NCBI RefSeq assembly: GCF_900496965.1
Contig: NZ_UFQB01000008.1
Location: 62,001-126,000 of the forward strand
Direction of reading: 5' to 3'
From: Achromobacter agilis
Lineage (GTDB): Bacteria > Pseudomonadota > Gammaproteobacteria > Burkholderiales > Burkholderiaceae_B
DNA: 64,000 nucleotides
The translations under genes were made by a program, and so were the position numbers. Shown here piece by piece: positions 8,508 through 17,475 of the stretch. Numbering within the stretch: the stretch's first letter is position 1; each line of letters starts with the position of its first letter. Below the pieces are notes generated by a model. The model did not search any database. It saw only the letters and a program-made list of their open reading frames with translations, and had not been told where the DNA came from.

Positions 8508-8967
8508 ACGCGGCTTCACGCTGGTCGAAGTCCTGGTCGTGCTGGTGATCGTGGCCATCGCGGCCAGCATGGTGAGCCTGTCCGTCGGCAAGGGCGAGAA
8601 CCGCCTGCGCGGCGACGCCCAGCGCCTGGCCGACGCCTTCGCCGTGGCGCAGAGCGAGGCCCGCAGCGACGGCCGCCCCATCCGCTGGCTGCCCAGCGGG
8701 CAGGGCTGGTCCTTCGAGCGCCGGGGCCGGCTGCCCGGCACCAGCGCCGAAGAAGACACCCCCCTGCCCGTGGACAGGCTGGAGCGGGACGACGTGCTGC
8801 GCCCGCAAGCCTGGTCAGCAAGCCCGGTGGAGCTGCGGCTCGACCCGGACCGGCCCCTCGTCTTCAACACGGAATGGGTTGCCGCGCCCATCACGCTGAC
8901 GCTGCGCGCCGGAGACGCCCGCGTCGTCCTCCAGCGCGACGCCGCGGGACGCTATGACATCCGCTGA
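8479..8967 (+). CDS. gspH: Type II secretion minor pseudopilin GspH
   Basis: A 162-residue minor pseudopilin with the cleavage motif ERG|FTLVEVLVVLVIVAIAAS close to the N terminus, followed by the GspH-type region with AQRLADAFAVAQSEARSDG and IRWLPSGQGWSF. It is thought to sit in the pseudopilus tip or shaft and needs the same prepilin peptidase as GspG. The start at 8479 overlaps the gspG end; the stop overlaps the gspI start by 14 bp. The chain is normal length. Confidence 0.9.
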   Translation: MPTSAPGNSERGFTLVEVLVVLVIVAIAASMVSLSVGKGENRLRGDAQRLADAFAVAQSEARSDGRPIRWLPSGQGWSFERRGRLPGTSAEEDTPLPVDRLERDDVLRPQAWSASPVELRLDPDRPLVFNTEWVAAPITLTLRAGDARVVLQRDAAGRYDIR

Positions 8968-9355
8968 AACGCCCCGCCGCCCCGGCCGCGAACGCGGCTT
9001 CACGCTCATCGAAGTGCTGGTGGCCCTGGCCATCATCGCCGTCGCGATGGGCGCGGCCCTGCGCGCGACCGGCGTCATGGCGGCCAACAACCGCACCTTG
9101 CAGGACAAGACGCTGGCGCTGCTGGCCGCGCAGAACGCGCTGGCCCAGCTGCGCCTGGAACAAGTCCTGCCGCGCGCGGGCACGCGGACCATGCCGTGCG
9201 AACAGGGCGGCCGGGCGCTGCAGTGCGACCTGGAGTTCACGAACTCGATGAACCGCAGCTTCCGCCAGGTCTCGGTGCGGGTGCGCGATGCGTCCGCGTC
9301 GCGGCCCGACGCCGTCCTGCTGCAGCTGGACGGCCTCTTGTCCGGCGTCCGATAG
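8954..9355 (+). CDS. gspI: Type II secretion minor pseudopilin GspI
   Basis: A 133-residue minor pseudopilin: short basic leader, ERG|FTLIEVLVALAIIAVAMGA, then MAANNRTLQDKTLALLAAQNALAQLRLE, the conserved GspI helix region. GspI nucleates the GspI-J-K tip complex that primes pseudopilus assembly. It overlaps gspH and is followed two bases later by gspJ, all in one translationally coupled run. Confidence 0.92.
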   Translation: MTSAETPRRPGRERGFTLIEVLVALAIIAVAMGAALRATGVMAANNRTLQDKTLALLAAQNALAQLRLEQVLPRAGTRTMPCEQGGRALQCDLEFTNSMNRSFRQVSVRVRDASASRPDAVLLQLDGLLSGVR

Positions 9356-9357
9356 CC

Positions 9358-9963
9358 ATGCGTCCGCCCGCCCGCTCGCAAGCCGGTTTCACGCTGATGG
9401 AAGTGCTGGTGGCCCTGGCGCTGATGGCGCTCGTCAGCATCATGGCCTGGCGCGGCCTGGCCAATATCTCCAGCGCCCGCGACCGAATCGAGGAACAGGC
9501 CGAGGACACCGACGCCATCGTCCGCGCGCTGGGACAGATCGCCCGCGACGTGGAGCTGTCCTACACCGGCCCGCCCTTCGAGGCAGCCGGCCAGGACGTC
9601 CAGGCCTACACCAGCGGCCTGCGCCTGCTGCGCCGCACCAGCGGCGGCCAGACGCTCGAAGTGCTGCGCCCCGATCCGGACGGAAACGGCCTGTGGCAGC
9701 GCGTACACTGGCAGGTCCGCAAGGACGGCCTTTGGCGCGCGGGCGGGCAATCCGCCGCGCGCAGCCCCTTGCCCGCCCCCGACGCCGGCATCCTGCTATT
9801 GCCCGGCGTGCGGTCCCTGAAACTGCGCGCCTGGGTGCCGGGCAGCGGCTGGGTCGATGCGGACGCCAGCTTCGCGGCCTCGCCCACCGGCATAGAAATC
9901 ACGCTGGAGCGTGGCGCGGCCTCGGCGCCGCAGCGCTTCAGCCGCATCCTGGAGCTGCCGTGA
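9358..9963 (+). CDS. gspJ: Type II secretion minor pseudopilin GspJ
   Basis: A 201-residue minor pseudopilin. The ATG at 9358 is chosen because it places SQAG|FTLMEVLVALALMALVS at the N terminus; the frame is open further upstream inside gspI but without a leader. The GspJ hallmarks AWRGLANI and DAIVRALGQIARDVELS follow. It is part of the GspI-J-K tip. Its stop overlaps the GTG start of gspK (GTGA). Confidence 0.92.
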   Translation: MRPPARSQAGFTLMEVLVALALMALVSIMAWRGLANISSARDRIEEQAEDTDAIVRALGQIARDVELSYTGPPFEAAGQDVQAYTSGLRLLRRTSGGQTLEVLRPDPDGNGLWQRVHWQVRKDGLWRAGGQSAARSPLPAPDAGILLLPGVRSLKLRAWVPGSGWVDADASFAASPTGIEITLERGAASAPQRFSRILELP

Positions 9964-10910
9964 ACGCCGCCGCCAAACGCGAACGCGGCGCGGCGGTGGT
10001 CAGCGCCCTCATCATCGTGGCCATCGTCGCGGCGCTGACCACCAGCCTGTTCCAACGCCAGACCGCCAGCACCCGGCGCGTGGAAAACGAGCTGGCGCGC
10101 GTACAGGCGCGCGCCATGCTGGCCGGCGGCATCGACTGGGCCCGGCTGGTCCTGCGTGACCATGGCCGGCGCGAACCGATCACGCGCGGCGACCAGATCT
10201 GGGCCACCCCCATCCTGGACACGCGCATCGAACGGCCCGGCGACGACCGGGTCGCCGTGTTCTCGGGCCGTGTCCAGGACGAGCAAGGCAAATACAACCT
10301 CTACAACCTGGCCGCCAACGGCGTGCCGCAGCCCGAGCAGGAACAGGTCCTGCGCCGCCTGTTGGCCATGCTGCAGCTGCCCGATGCGCTGGCCGGGCAA
10401 ATCATCGACATCGTGGCGGCGGCGCAGCCGCCCGCGCCGCCCGCCGACGCCCCCTCCGCTCCGCAAGGGCAAGCCGGTACCGCACCCGGCGCCCGCGCGC
10501 CGCTGCCCCGGGGCGTGGACGAGATCGCGGCGCTGCTGGCGCTGGACCCGCCCGCGCGCAACGAACTGCGCCGCACGATGACGGTGCTGCCCGTGGCCAC
10601 GCCGGTCAACGTCAACACCGCGCCTCCCGAGGTCATCGCGGCCCTGGTGCCGGGCATGTCGCTCAGCCAGGCCCGGGCCATGACGGGCGAGCGCGACCGG
10701 GGCAACTGGTTCAACAATACCGGCGACTTCGCCAACCGCCTGGCCGGCACCGGCATCAAGGCCCCCGCGCCCACCGTCGCCACCAGCAGCGGCTGGTTCC
10801 TCGCCATGGGCACCGTTACCTACGAACGCGCGCGGATCTCCATGCACGCCCTGATGCGCAGCACCCCGCCGGCCGCACCCGACACGCTATGGACAAGAGA
10901 AAACCCCTGA
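9960..10910 (+). CDS. gspK: Type II secretion minor pseudopilin GspK
   Basis: A 316-residue protein capping the pseudopilus tip. It starts with GTG at 9960 overlapping the gspJ stop. The N terminus ERGAAVVSALIIVAIVAALTTS lacks the Glu5 of other pseudopilins, as is normal for GspK. It continues with the GspK features DEQGKYNLYNLAAN and the helix-hairpin-helix-like MTVLPVATPVNVNTAPPEVI segment. A Pro/Ala-rich insertion of about 30 residues lies mid-protein (near PPAPPADAPSAPQGQ). It overlaps gspL by 22 bp. Confidence 0.92.
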   Translation: MNAAAKRERGAAVVSALIIVAIVAALTTSLFQRQTASTRRVENELARVQARAMLAGGIDWARLVLRDHGRREPITRGDQIWATPILDTRIERPGDDRVAVFSGRVQDEQGKYNLYNLAANGVPQPEQEQVLRRLLAMLQLPDALAGQIIDIVAAAQPPAPPADAPSAPQGQAGTAPGARAPLPRGVDEIAALLALDPPARNELRRTMTVLPVATPVNVNTAPPEVIAALVPGMSLSQARAMTGERDRGNWFNNTGDFANRLAGTGIKAPAPTVATSSGWFLAMGTVTYERARISMHALMRSTPPAAPDTLWTRENP

Positions 10911-11899
10911 AGAACACCTTGCGCATCGCGCTGCCCGCCCTCGCCGAGTTCGGCGGGGATTCCCCGCTGCCCTACGCCTGGTTCGACCGGCGCGGCCGCT
11001 GCGCGCGGCAGGGCGAACTCACGCTGCACGCGCTGGGCCACGCCTACCCGCAAGCCGCCTGCGAAGCCGTCCTGCATCCCGCGGACGTGATCGCCACCAC
11101 GGTGCAGATCCCCGCCGTCGCCCGGGCCCGCTACGCGGCCGCCGTCCAGGGCGCGCTGGAGCCGCTGGTGCTGAGCGACATGGATGCCTTGGCGATCGGC
11201 CACGGTCCGCGCGCCGCCGACGGCTCCGTGCCGCTCGCCTGGGCGGCCCGCGAACCCGTGCGGCGCGCCTGGAGCCTGCTGAACGCCCAGGGCCTGCGCG
11301 CCCATGCGCTCATCGCGCCGCAGACCCTGGGGCCCGACACATCCGCGCCCCTGCGCGATCCGGCCGATCCGCGCTGGAACGCGCCCTCTCCTTCCTGGTC
11401 GCTGGCCATGTCGCAGCTGGCGCCGGCGCGCGCCTCCCGCTGGCGTCCCGCCTGGCGCTGGGGCGCGGCCGCCGCCGCGGTATGGATCGGCGGGCTGAAC
11501 CTCTACGCCTCGCAACTGCGCGCCGAGGCGGACGCGCTGCGGGACGGCATGCACCGCCAGGTGCTGGCCGCCTTCCCCGGCCTGCCCGTGGTGCTGGACC
11601 CCGCGCGCCAGGCGCAGCAGGGCCTGGATGCGCTGCAATCCAACCGGGGCGCGGCCAGCGCGGGCGACTTCCTGCCGCTCGCCAGAGCCGCGGCGCAGGC
11701 GCTGCCCTTCGCCGCCGACAAGGTCGCCCGCCTGACCTACGCCGACCAGGCGCTGACGCTGCAGCTCGCCGACGCCGGCGAGCAGTCCCAGCGCGTCGCC
11801 GAAACCCCTGCGTTGATCCAGCAAGCCGCCGCCCTGGGCCTGAAGCTGGAACGCGCCGATACCGATCACACCTGGCGCATTGTGCGCGCTCAGCCATGA
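10889..11899 (+). CDS. gspL: Type II secretion inner-membrane protein GspL
   Basis: A 336-residue bitopic inner-membrane protein: a cytoplasmic actin-like domain (about 1-185) that recruits the ATPase GspE, one TM segment (WRWGAAAAAVWIGGLNLYAS, about 190-210) and a periplasmic ferredoxin-like domain pairing with GspM. It is shorter than enterobacterial GspL (about 400) mainly in the cytoplasmic part. Position between gspK and gspM, plus topology, support the call; sequence conservation is low, as usual for GspL. Its stop overlaps the gspM start (ATGA). Confidence 0.85.
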   Translation: MDKRKPLKNTLRIALPALAEFGGDSPLPYAWFDRRGRCARQGELTLHALGHAYPQAACEAVLHPADVIATTVQIPAVARARYAAAVQGALEPLVLSDMDALAIGHGPRAADGSVPLAWAAREPVRRAWSLLNAQGLRAHALIAPQTLGPDTSAPLRDPADPRWNAPSPSWSLAMSQLAPARASRWRPAWRWGAAAAAVWIGGLNLYASQLRAEADALRDGMHRQVLAAFPGLPVVLDPARQAQQGLDALQSNRGAASAGDFLPLARAAAQALPFAADKVARLTYADQALTLQLADAGEQSQRVAETPALIQQAAALGLKLERADTDHTWRIVRAQP

Positions 11900-12486
11900 C
11901 TCCCCTTTCGCAACGCCTGCATGCCGCCTGGCATTCCGTCCGCAAACCCCTGGACCCCGCGCTGGCGCGCGCCCGCCAGCGCTATCGGGCGCTGGCGCCG
12001 CGCGAGCGGCGGCTGCTGACCGGCGCCGCGCTGGTGCTTGGCGCCGCGGTGGTTTTCGTCACCCTGATCGAACCGCCCCTGAACACGATGCGCAAGCTCC
12101 ACGCGGAGCTGCCCACGCTGCGCGCGCAGGCGGCAACGGTCGCCGACCTGAGCGCCCGGGCCACGGCGCTGCGGCGCCAGTCCGCCACGCCCGCCGGCGC
12201 CGTGCCCTCGCCCGCCGAACTTGCCGCATCGCTGGAACGCGCGGGGCTGCCCGCCGCGCAATGGACGCTGGGCGAGCCCGAGACGGGTCCGGGGGTGCTG
12301 TTGACCCTGACCCAGGCGCCGTCGTCGGTGCTGCTGCGCTGGCTCGACGGCGCGGCCCGCGACTGGGGCCTGGGGATCCAGCAGGTCGACCTGGCCCGCG
12401 CTACCAACGCCTACGGGCGCCCGCTGCCTGGCCTGGTGAATGGCAAGGTGACGCTGGCCCTGCCGCCCGCCACGGAGCGGCGCTGA
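11896..12486 (+). CDS. gspM: Type II secretion inner-membrane protein GspM
   Basis: A 196-residue protein with the GspM layout: a short cytoplasmic N terminus ending LAPRERRLLTG, one TM helix (AALVLGAAVVFVTLI), a coiled-coil-like stretch and a small C-terminal ferredoxin-like fold. GspM partners GspL in the inner-membrane platform. The ATG at 11896 overlaps the gspL stop; the frame is open upstream but that is gspL shadow. Confidence 0.87.
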   Translation: MTPLSQRLHAAWHSVRKPLDPALARARQRYRALAPRERRLLTGAALVLGAAVVFVTLIEPPLNTMRKLHAELPTLRAQAATVADLSARATALRRQSATPAGAVPSPAELAASLERAGLPAAQWTLGEPETGPGVLLTLTQAPSSVLLRWLDGAARDWGLGIQQVDLARATNAYGRPLPGLVNGKVTLALPPATERR

Positions 12487-12487
12487 C

Positions 12488-13237
12488 ATGGCCGGATCGC
12501 GCTTTTCCCGCAAGGGCGCCGCGCTGGCGCTGGCCGGCGCGGCCTGCGCCGCCGCCGCCGGCGCCGCCGTCATGCCCGCGCGCTGGCTGTTCTCGATCTT
12601 GCCCGCCGACGCGCCGGTGACGCTGGCGGACGCCAGCGGCACCCTGTGGCGCGGCAGCGCATGGATCGCGCTGGGTCCCCCGGGGGTTCGTCGCATGCTG
12701 CCTCAGCCTGTGCAATGGCAATGGCGCTGGAACACGCTGTCCGTGGAAATCACGCACCCCTGGCTGCAGGGGCCGTTACGCGCGGCGCCCGGCTGGAACG
12801 GCGTGTCGCTGTCCGCCCAGACCCTGCGCGCGCCCGCCTCGGTGCTGGCCGCGCTGGGCGCGCCCTGGAACACGCTTGCGCCCCAGGGCATGCTGGAGAT
12901 CGCCTGGCAGCCCCTGCGCCTGGGCGCCGCCCTTCCAGCGGGCCCGCTGGCCGAGCTGCGCTGGCGCAATGCCGCCACCGCGCTCGCGCCGGTCGCCTCC
13001 GTCGGCACTTATGTGCTGCGCGTACAAGGCGGCAAGGCGGGCGCCACATTGACCCTGAGCACCGAAAACGGCTTGCTGGACGTGACGGGCCAGGGCAGCG
13101 CCAACGGCCGCGGCGTGCGCTTCCAGGGACAGGCGAGCTATGCCCGCACGGCCGGCGAGGCCGACCGCGCCGCGCTGGACGGCCTGATGTCCATGCTGGG
13201 GCGGCGCTCGGGCGACACCGTGCAATTCGGCACGTAG
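12488..13237 (+). CDS. gspN: Type II secretion system protein GspN
   Basis: A 249-residue protein with one N-terminal hydrophobic segment (ALALAGAACAAAAGAAVM), then the family pattern RWLFSILPADAPVTLADASGTLWRG and repeated beta strands, matching T2SS protein N, an optional bitopic accessory protein. It starts one base after the gspM stop and closes the plus-strand gsp run. Its stop is 16 bp from the convergent gspE stop with no obvious terminator between. Confidence 0.83.
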   Translation: MAGSRFSRKGAALALAGAACAAAAGAAVMPARWLFSILPADAPVTLADASGTLWRGSAWIALGPPGVRRMLPQPVQWQWRWNTLSVEITHPWLQGPLRAAPGWNGVSLSAQTLRAPASVLAALGAPWNTLAPQGMLEIAWQPLRLGAALPAGPLAELRWRNAATALAPVASVGTYVLRVQGGKAGATLTLSTENGLLDVTGQGSANGRGVRFQGQASYARTAGEADRAALDGLMSMLGRRSGDTVQFGT

Positions 13238-13253
13238 GCGCCGGGCGCCAGCG

Positions 13254-14681
13254 CTACGCGTCGCGCGTGACGCGGACGATTTCCTCGGGCGAGGTCTGCC
13301 CGCCGTCCACCCAGCGCTGCCCGTCTTCGCGCATGGTCCGCATGCCCGACGCGGCGGCCGCGCGCCGCAGCTCGCGCTCGTCGCGGCCTTCATGGATCAG
13401 CCGGCGGGCCTCGTCGTCCACCGTGAAGAGCTCGTGGATGCCCGAACGCCCGCTATAGCCCGTGTGATTGCAGGCCGCGCATCCCACCGGATGGAACACG
13501 CGCGCACCGTCCTGCATGGCCGGCTGCCTGCACTCGGGGCACAGCTTGCGGACCAGCCGCTGCGCCAGCACGCCCAGCAGCGAGGAAGCCAGCAGGAACG
13601 GCTCGACGCCCATGTCGGTCAGCCGGGTCACCGCCGAGACCGAATCGTTCGTGTGCAGGGTGGCCAGCACCAGGTGGCCGGTCAAGGACGCCTGCACGGC
13701 GATCTGCGCGGTTTCCAGGTCGCGGATTTCGCCGATCATGATGACGTCGGGGTCCTGCCGCAGGATGGCGCGCAGCGCCAGCGCGAAGCTCATGTCGATC
13801 TTGGCGTTCACCTGCGTCTGGCTGATGCCCGGCAGGTCGTACTCGATCGGGTCTTCCACCGTCAGGATGTTGCTGGTGGCGGCATCCAGCCGGCTCAGCG
13901 CCGCGTAGAGCGTAGTGGTCTTGCCGCTGCCGGTGGGCCCGGTCACCAGCACGATGCCGTGGGGTTGCCGGATCAGTCGGTCCAGTTGCGCCAATACGCC
14001 CGGGGCCATACCCAGCCGCTCCAGCTGCAGGCGCCCGGCTTCCTTGTCCAGCAGGCGCAGCACGGCGCGTTCGCCGTGCCCGGTGGGCAGGGTCGACACG
14101 CGCACGTCTATCGGCCGCCCCCCCACCCGCAGGGCGATGCGGCCGTCCTGCGGCAGACGCTTTTCGGCGATGTCCAGGTGCGCCATGATCTTGATGCGCG
14201 AAATCAGCGCCGCGTGCAGCGCCTTGCGCGGCGACACGACGTCGCGCAAGGTGCCATCCACCCGGTAGCGCACCACCGAATGGGTCTCGAACGGCTCGAT
14301 GTGGATGTCGCTGGCGCCATCGCGCGCCGCCTGCGCGAAGAGCGCATTGATCATGCGGATCACGGGCGCGTCGTCCTGCGCTTCCAGCAGGTCCGCAACC
14401 TCCGGCATGTCCTGCAGCAGGCGGTCGAGGTCGATCTCGTTCTCGGCCACCCCCATGACCGACGCCGCGTCCTCGGAATGGCTGTAGGCGGCCGTCAGCA
14501 GGGTTTCGAGCGCCTCGTCGTCTACCTGGGCAAGAACGATGTCGCCGTGGCAGCGCCGGATCTCCCGGACCGCCCAGTCGGGCGTGCGCGGGCTGACCGT
14601 CAACTGCGCCCGCCCTCCCCGCAGCGACAGCACCGCGCGCTGCGCGCGGGCCCAGGCGTAGGGCAAGGGATGCGCGCTCAT
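13254..14681 (-). CDS. gspE: Type II secretion ATPase GspE
   Basis: A 475-residue cytoplasmic secretion ATPase powering pseudopilus assembly. Seen: Walker A GPTGSGKT (248-255), Asp box near [13 protein letters not shown] (271-283), Walker [11 protein letters not shown] (312-321), the His box [13 protein letters not shown] (334-346), and a C4 zinc motif with Cys381, Cys384, Cys401 and Cys404. The reading frame stays open upstream through gspD, but the ATG at 14681 gives a normal GspE N terminus and overlaps the gspD stop (ATGA), so the pair is translationally coupled. It lies on the strand opposite gspC-N. Confidence 0.95.
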   Translation of the reverse strand: MSAHPLPYAWARAQRAVLSLRGGRAQLTVSPRTPDWAVREIRRCHGDIVLAQVDDEALETLLTAAYSHSEDAASVMGVAENEIDLDRLLQDMPEVADLLEAQDDAPVIRMINALFAQAARDGASDIHIEPFETHSVVRYRVDGTLRDVVSPRKALHAALISRIKIMAHLDIAEKRLPQDGRIALRVGGRPIDVRVSTLPTGHGERAVLRLLDKEAGRLQLERLGMAPGVLAQLDRLIRQPHGIVLVTGPTGSGKTTTLYAALSRLDAATSNILTVEDPIEYDLPGISQTQVNAKIDMSFALALRAILRQDPDVIMIGEIRDLETAQIAVQASLTGHLVLATLHTNDSVSAVTRLTDMGVEPFLLASSLLGVLAQRLVRKLCPECRQPAMQDGARVFHPVGCAACNHTGYSGRSGIHELFTVDDEARRLIHEGRDERELRRAAAASGMRTMREDGQRWVDGGQTSPEEIVRVTRDA

Positions 14682-17293
14682 AGCTGCGAAACCACTTCGC
14701 TCTTGTAGCCCAGCTCGCGCAGCAGCGCGGTGGCGGTGGAAATGGTGCCCGGATCCTTGGCCACCTGGCTGCGCACCACGTAACCCATGCCGCCGGGGCC
14801 GAGCTGCACGTAGGCCTGCAGACCGCTGGCGCGCACCCGCTGCGCGATCTTGTCGGCGTCGGCCCGCGCCTCGACGGACGCGAACTGCAGGGTGGCGCTG
14901 CTGCGGTCCGCCTCGCCATAGAGCGACTCGGGATCCACCGCCACGCTCACGCCCCGGGGCAGGTTCACGCGGATCGGCAGCGACGGATCGCTGGCCTGCG
15001 GCGCCGCGGGATACTGCCGCACAGCAAAGGATTCCACCGTGACGGGCGGCGGACGACGCATCGTATCGGCCAGTTGCTCCGGCCGCATGTCGTAGGCATT
15101 GTTGGAGACCGACGGCGCCGATCCCGGCGGCGGCAGCATCGGCGCCTGCAGGTCCGGCAGCAGCCAGTGCTTGCCCGGCTGCGCGCCCGCCTGCGCGCGG
15201 CGCATATAGTCGTAGCGGTCCATGGTGACGCTGGCGCTGCGGCGCGCGTCGCGCACCACGTAGGGCCGCAGGAACACCATCAGGTTGGTCTTGGTGCGCT
15301 TGCGCGTGTCGTAGCGGAACAGCGCGCCAAGCACCGGGATCGAGCCCAGGCCCGGAACGCTGTCCGAACTGAGCGACACGCTGTCTTCCAGCAGGCCGCC
15401 CAGCACAATGATCTGCCCATCGTCGATCAGCACGCTGGTATCGATGGCGCGCTTGTTGGTAACGATGCCGGTGGTGGGCGATGAGCGGGTTTCGTCGATG
15501 CTGCTGACTTCCTGGTAGATGTCCAGCTTGACCGCGCCGCCTTCCGAAATCTGCGGCCGGATGTTCAGCTTCAGGCCCACGTCCTCGCGCTCGATCGTCT
15601 GGAAGGGATTGGAACTGCCGTTGCTGCCCGAGGTCACGTACTGGCCTGTCACGAAAGGCACCGTCTTGCCCACCAGGATGCTGGCCGACTGGTTGTCGAG
15701 CGTCAGCAGGTTCGGGGTGGACAGGATGTTCGCCTCGCCCGTGTTCTGCATGGCGCGCGCCAGCACGCCCAGGTTGATGATCTCGTTGCCCAGCACGTCC
15801 ACCGTGCCCTTGACCACGCCCAGGCTCAGGCCGTTGGCCAAGGTATCGATGGAGGTCGGGCCGGTGCCCGTGATGCCGCTGCCGCCCAGGTTCGTCCCGC
15901 CGATGAAGCTGGTGCCGCCGCTGTTGATGTTGCCCGCGCCCGTCATCCACTGGATGCCGAATTCCGCGGCCTTCTCTTCGCTCACCTCCACGATCAGGCT
16001 TTCCACCAGCACCTGCGCCCGGCGCTGGTCCAGCTGGTCGATCACTTCGCGCAGGCTGCGGTACAGCGGTTCGGGCGCCGAGATGATCAGCGAATTGGTG
16101 GCGGGATCCGCCTGGATCGTGGCGCCGCCGGCCGAATACGACACCGCTTGCGAGCCCGTGTCTTCACGCGCGATGCGTTCCTGTTCGCCCGACAGCCCGC
16201 TCTTGCCCGAACCCGACCCGCCGGACATGCCCATGCCCTGCTGGGCCATGTTGCTGCCGGCCGTGTTCTGCGGGCGCGCGCCGGACTGGGCGGCGCCGGT
16301 TGCGCCGGCGCCGTTGCCCGCGCCCGGCGCGGAATTCGCCTGGCCCGCCAGCAGGCCGCCCAGCACTTCCGCGATACGCGTGGCCTGGGCGTTGCGCATG
16401 TACACCACGTGCAGGTTGCCCCCACGGTTCTGCTGCGCATCGAGCTTCATGATCAGGTCGCGGGCAAGCCGCGTGCGCGCCGGACTGCCCGCGCGGACCA
16501 GCACGCTGTTGCTGCGCGGGTCCGCGACCACCGCGATGCGCTGCGTCGGATCGCTGCTTTGCGTGTCCAGCAGCTGCGAGGCCAGCACGGCGATGTCCGA
16601 CGCAATGCCCGACCGCACCGGCACCACGTCGGTATCGATGGAACTGGGCACGTCGATGCGCGCGATGACGCTCGCAATCCGTTCCAGGTTGTCCGCGTAA
16701 TCGGTCACGACCAGCGTATTGTTGCCGGGATAGGCGTTGATGGGATTGTTCGGCGGCACCATGGGGCGCAACACCGGCACCAGGTTCGCCGCGTTCTCGT
16801 ACTTCAGCGGAAACACGCGCGTTAGCATTTCGCCGCTGTTGCCGCCCCTGCCCTTCGCGAACGCCGAAACGGGCACCGGCGCCGGCGGCTTGCCCGCGCC
16901 GCTGCCGGACGCGCTGGGCGCCAGCCTGGGTTCTCCCACCACCGCGCTGCCCTGCAGCTTGGCGTCGGCCTCTGGCACCACGCGCGTCACGCCGTCAACG
17001 TCGACGATGGCAAAGCCTTGCAGGCGCAGCGCGCCCGTAAGCATGGCCAGCGCCTGTCCGCTGTCCACAGGCCTGTCCGACACCAGCGTGAGCTTGCCCT
17101 TGACGCGGGGATCCACCAGGAAGTTGCGCTGCGTGAACAACGACAGCGCGCGCAGCACGGCGGGGATGTCCGTGTCGACAAAATTCAGACTGACGCGATT
17201 GTCGGCCTGTTGAGCGTAAGCCGGGCTGGCCGCGGGTCCGAGTTGGCTTGCGGCCAGCAGGACCGCAAGGCTGAATTGCGCGATGTGACGCAT
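14678..17293 (-). CDS. gspD: Type II secretion secretin GspD with C-terminal SPOR-like domain
   Basis: An 871-residue outer-membrane secretin, longer than the usual 650-750. Seen: a signal peptide ending AYAQQ; an N0 domain ([20 protein letters not shown]); N1-N3 repeats with [20 protein letters not shown] and [20 protein letters not shown], the N3 repeat having a Gly/Ser-rich insert; and the secretin core ending [15 protein letters not shown] and [14 protein letters not shown]. After a Pro-rich linker the last 74 residues (798-871; [19 protein letters not shown] ... [13 protein letters not shown] ... [12 protein letters not shown]) look like a SPOR peptidoglycan-binding fold. The ATG at 17293 gives the signal peptide; upstream frame is open but lacks one. 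There is no clear Shine-Dalgarno. It is divergent from gspF and coupled to gspE. Confidence 0.93.
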   Translation of the reverse strand: MRHIAQFSLAVLLAASQLGPAASPAYAQQADNRVSLNFVDTDIPAVLRALSLFTQRNFLVDPRVKGKLTLVSDRPVDSGQALAMLTGALRLQGFAIVDVDGVTRVVPEADAKLQGSAVVGEPRLAPSASGSGAGKPPAPVPVSAFAKGRGGNSGEMLTRVFPLKYENAANLVPVLRPMVPPNNPINAYPGNNTLVVTDYADNLERIASVIARIDVPSSIDTDVVPVRSGIASDIAVLASQLLDTQSSDPTQRIAVVADPRSNSVLVRAGSPARTRLARDLIMKLDAQQNRGGNLHVVYMRNAQATRIAEVLGGLLAGQANSAPGAGNGAGATGAAQSGARPQNTAGSNMAQQGMGMSGGSGSGKSGLSGEQERIAREDTGSQAVSYSAGGATIQADPATNSLIISAPEPLYRSLREVIDQLDQRRAQVLVESLIVEVSEEKAAEFGIQWMTGAGNINSGGTSFIGGTNLGGSGITGTGPTSIDTLANGLSLGVVKGTVDVLGNEIINLGVLARAMQNTGEANILSTPNLLTLDNQSASILVGKTVPFVTGQYVTSGSNGSSNPFQTIEREDVGLKLNIRPQISEGGAVKLDIYQEVSSIDETRSSPTTGIVTNKRAIDTSVLIDDGQIIVLGGLLEDSVSLSSDSVPGLGSIPVLGALFRYDTRKRTKTNLMVFLRPYVVRDARRSASVTMDRYDYMRRAQAGAQPGKHWLLPDLQAPMLPPPGSAPSVSNNAYDMRPEQLADTMRRPPPVTVESFAVRQYPAAPQASDPSLPIRVNLPRGVSVAVDPESLYGEADRSSATLQFASVEARADADKIAQRVRASGLQAYVQLGPGGMGYVVRSQVAKDPGTISTATALLRELGYKSEVVSQL

Positions 17294-17475
17294 GACGGGA
17301 TAGGTGCCTGAAACGTGAAATCGAGTGAAAAAACGTGAAAGCGCGTCGGAGTATACGGGGTGACACTGCAACACTACGGTCATAATCCAAAGGCAAGGTG
17401 ACGGCCTGGAAACCCTTTGAATACGGGCCTCTCGCGCGATCGCACGCGCGTGCGGCCCACGCTTTTTTTTCAACC
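17294..17475. promoter_or_regulatory. gspD/gspF divergent intergenic region
   Basis: 182 bp between divergent gspD (-) and gspF (+). It should contain both promoters, but I see no strong -35/-10 pair. A T run lies directly before gspF. Neither start has a clear ribosome binding site. Confidence 0.4.

Noticed and set aside
13254-15950. An 898-residue GspE with a long N-terminal extension
   Set aside because: The extra part overlaps gspD in another frame and is Gly/Arg/His-rich; the ATG at 14681 overlaps the gspD stop and gives a normal GspE.
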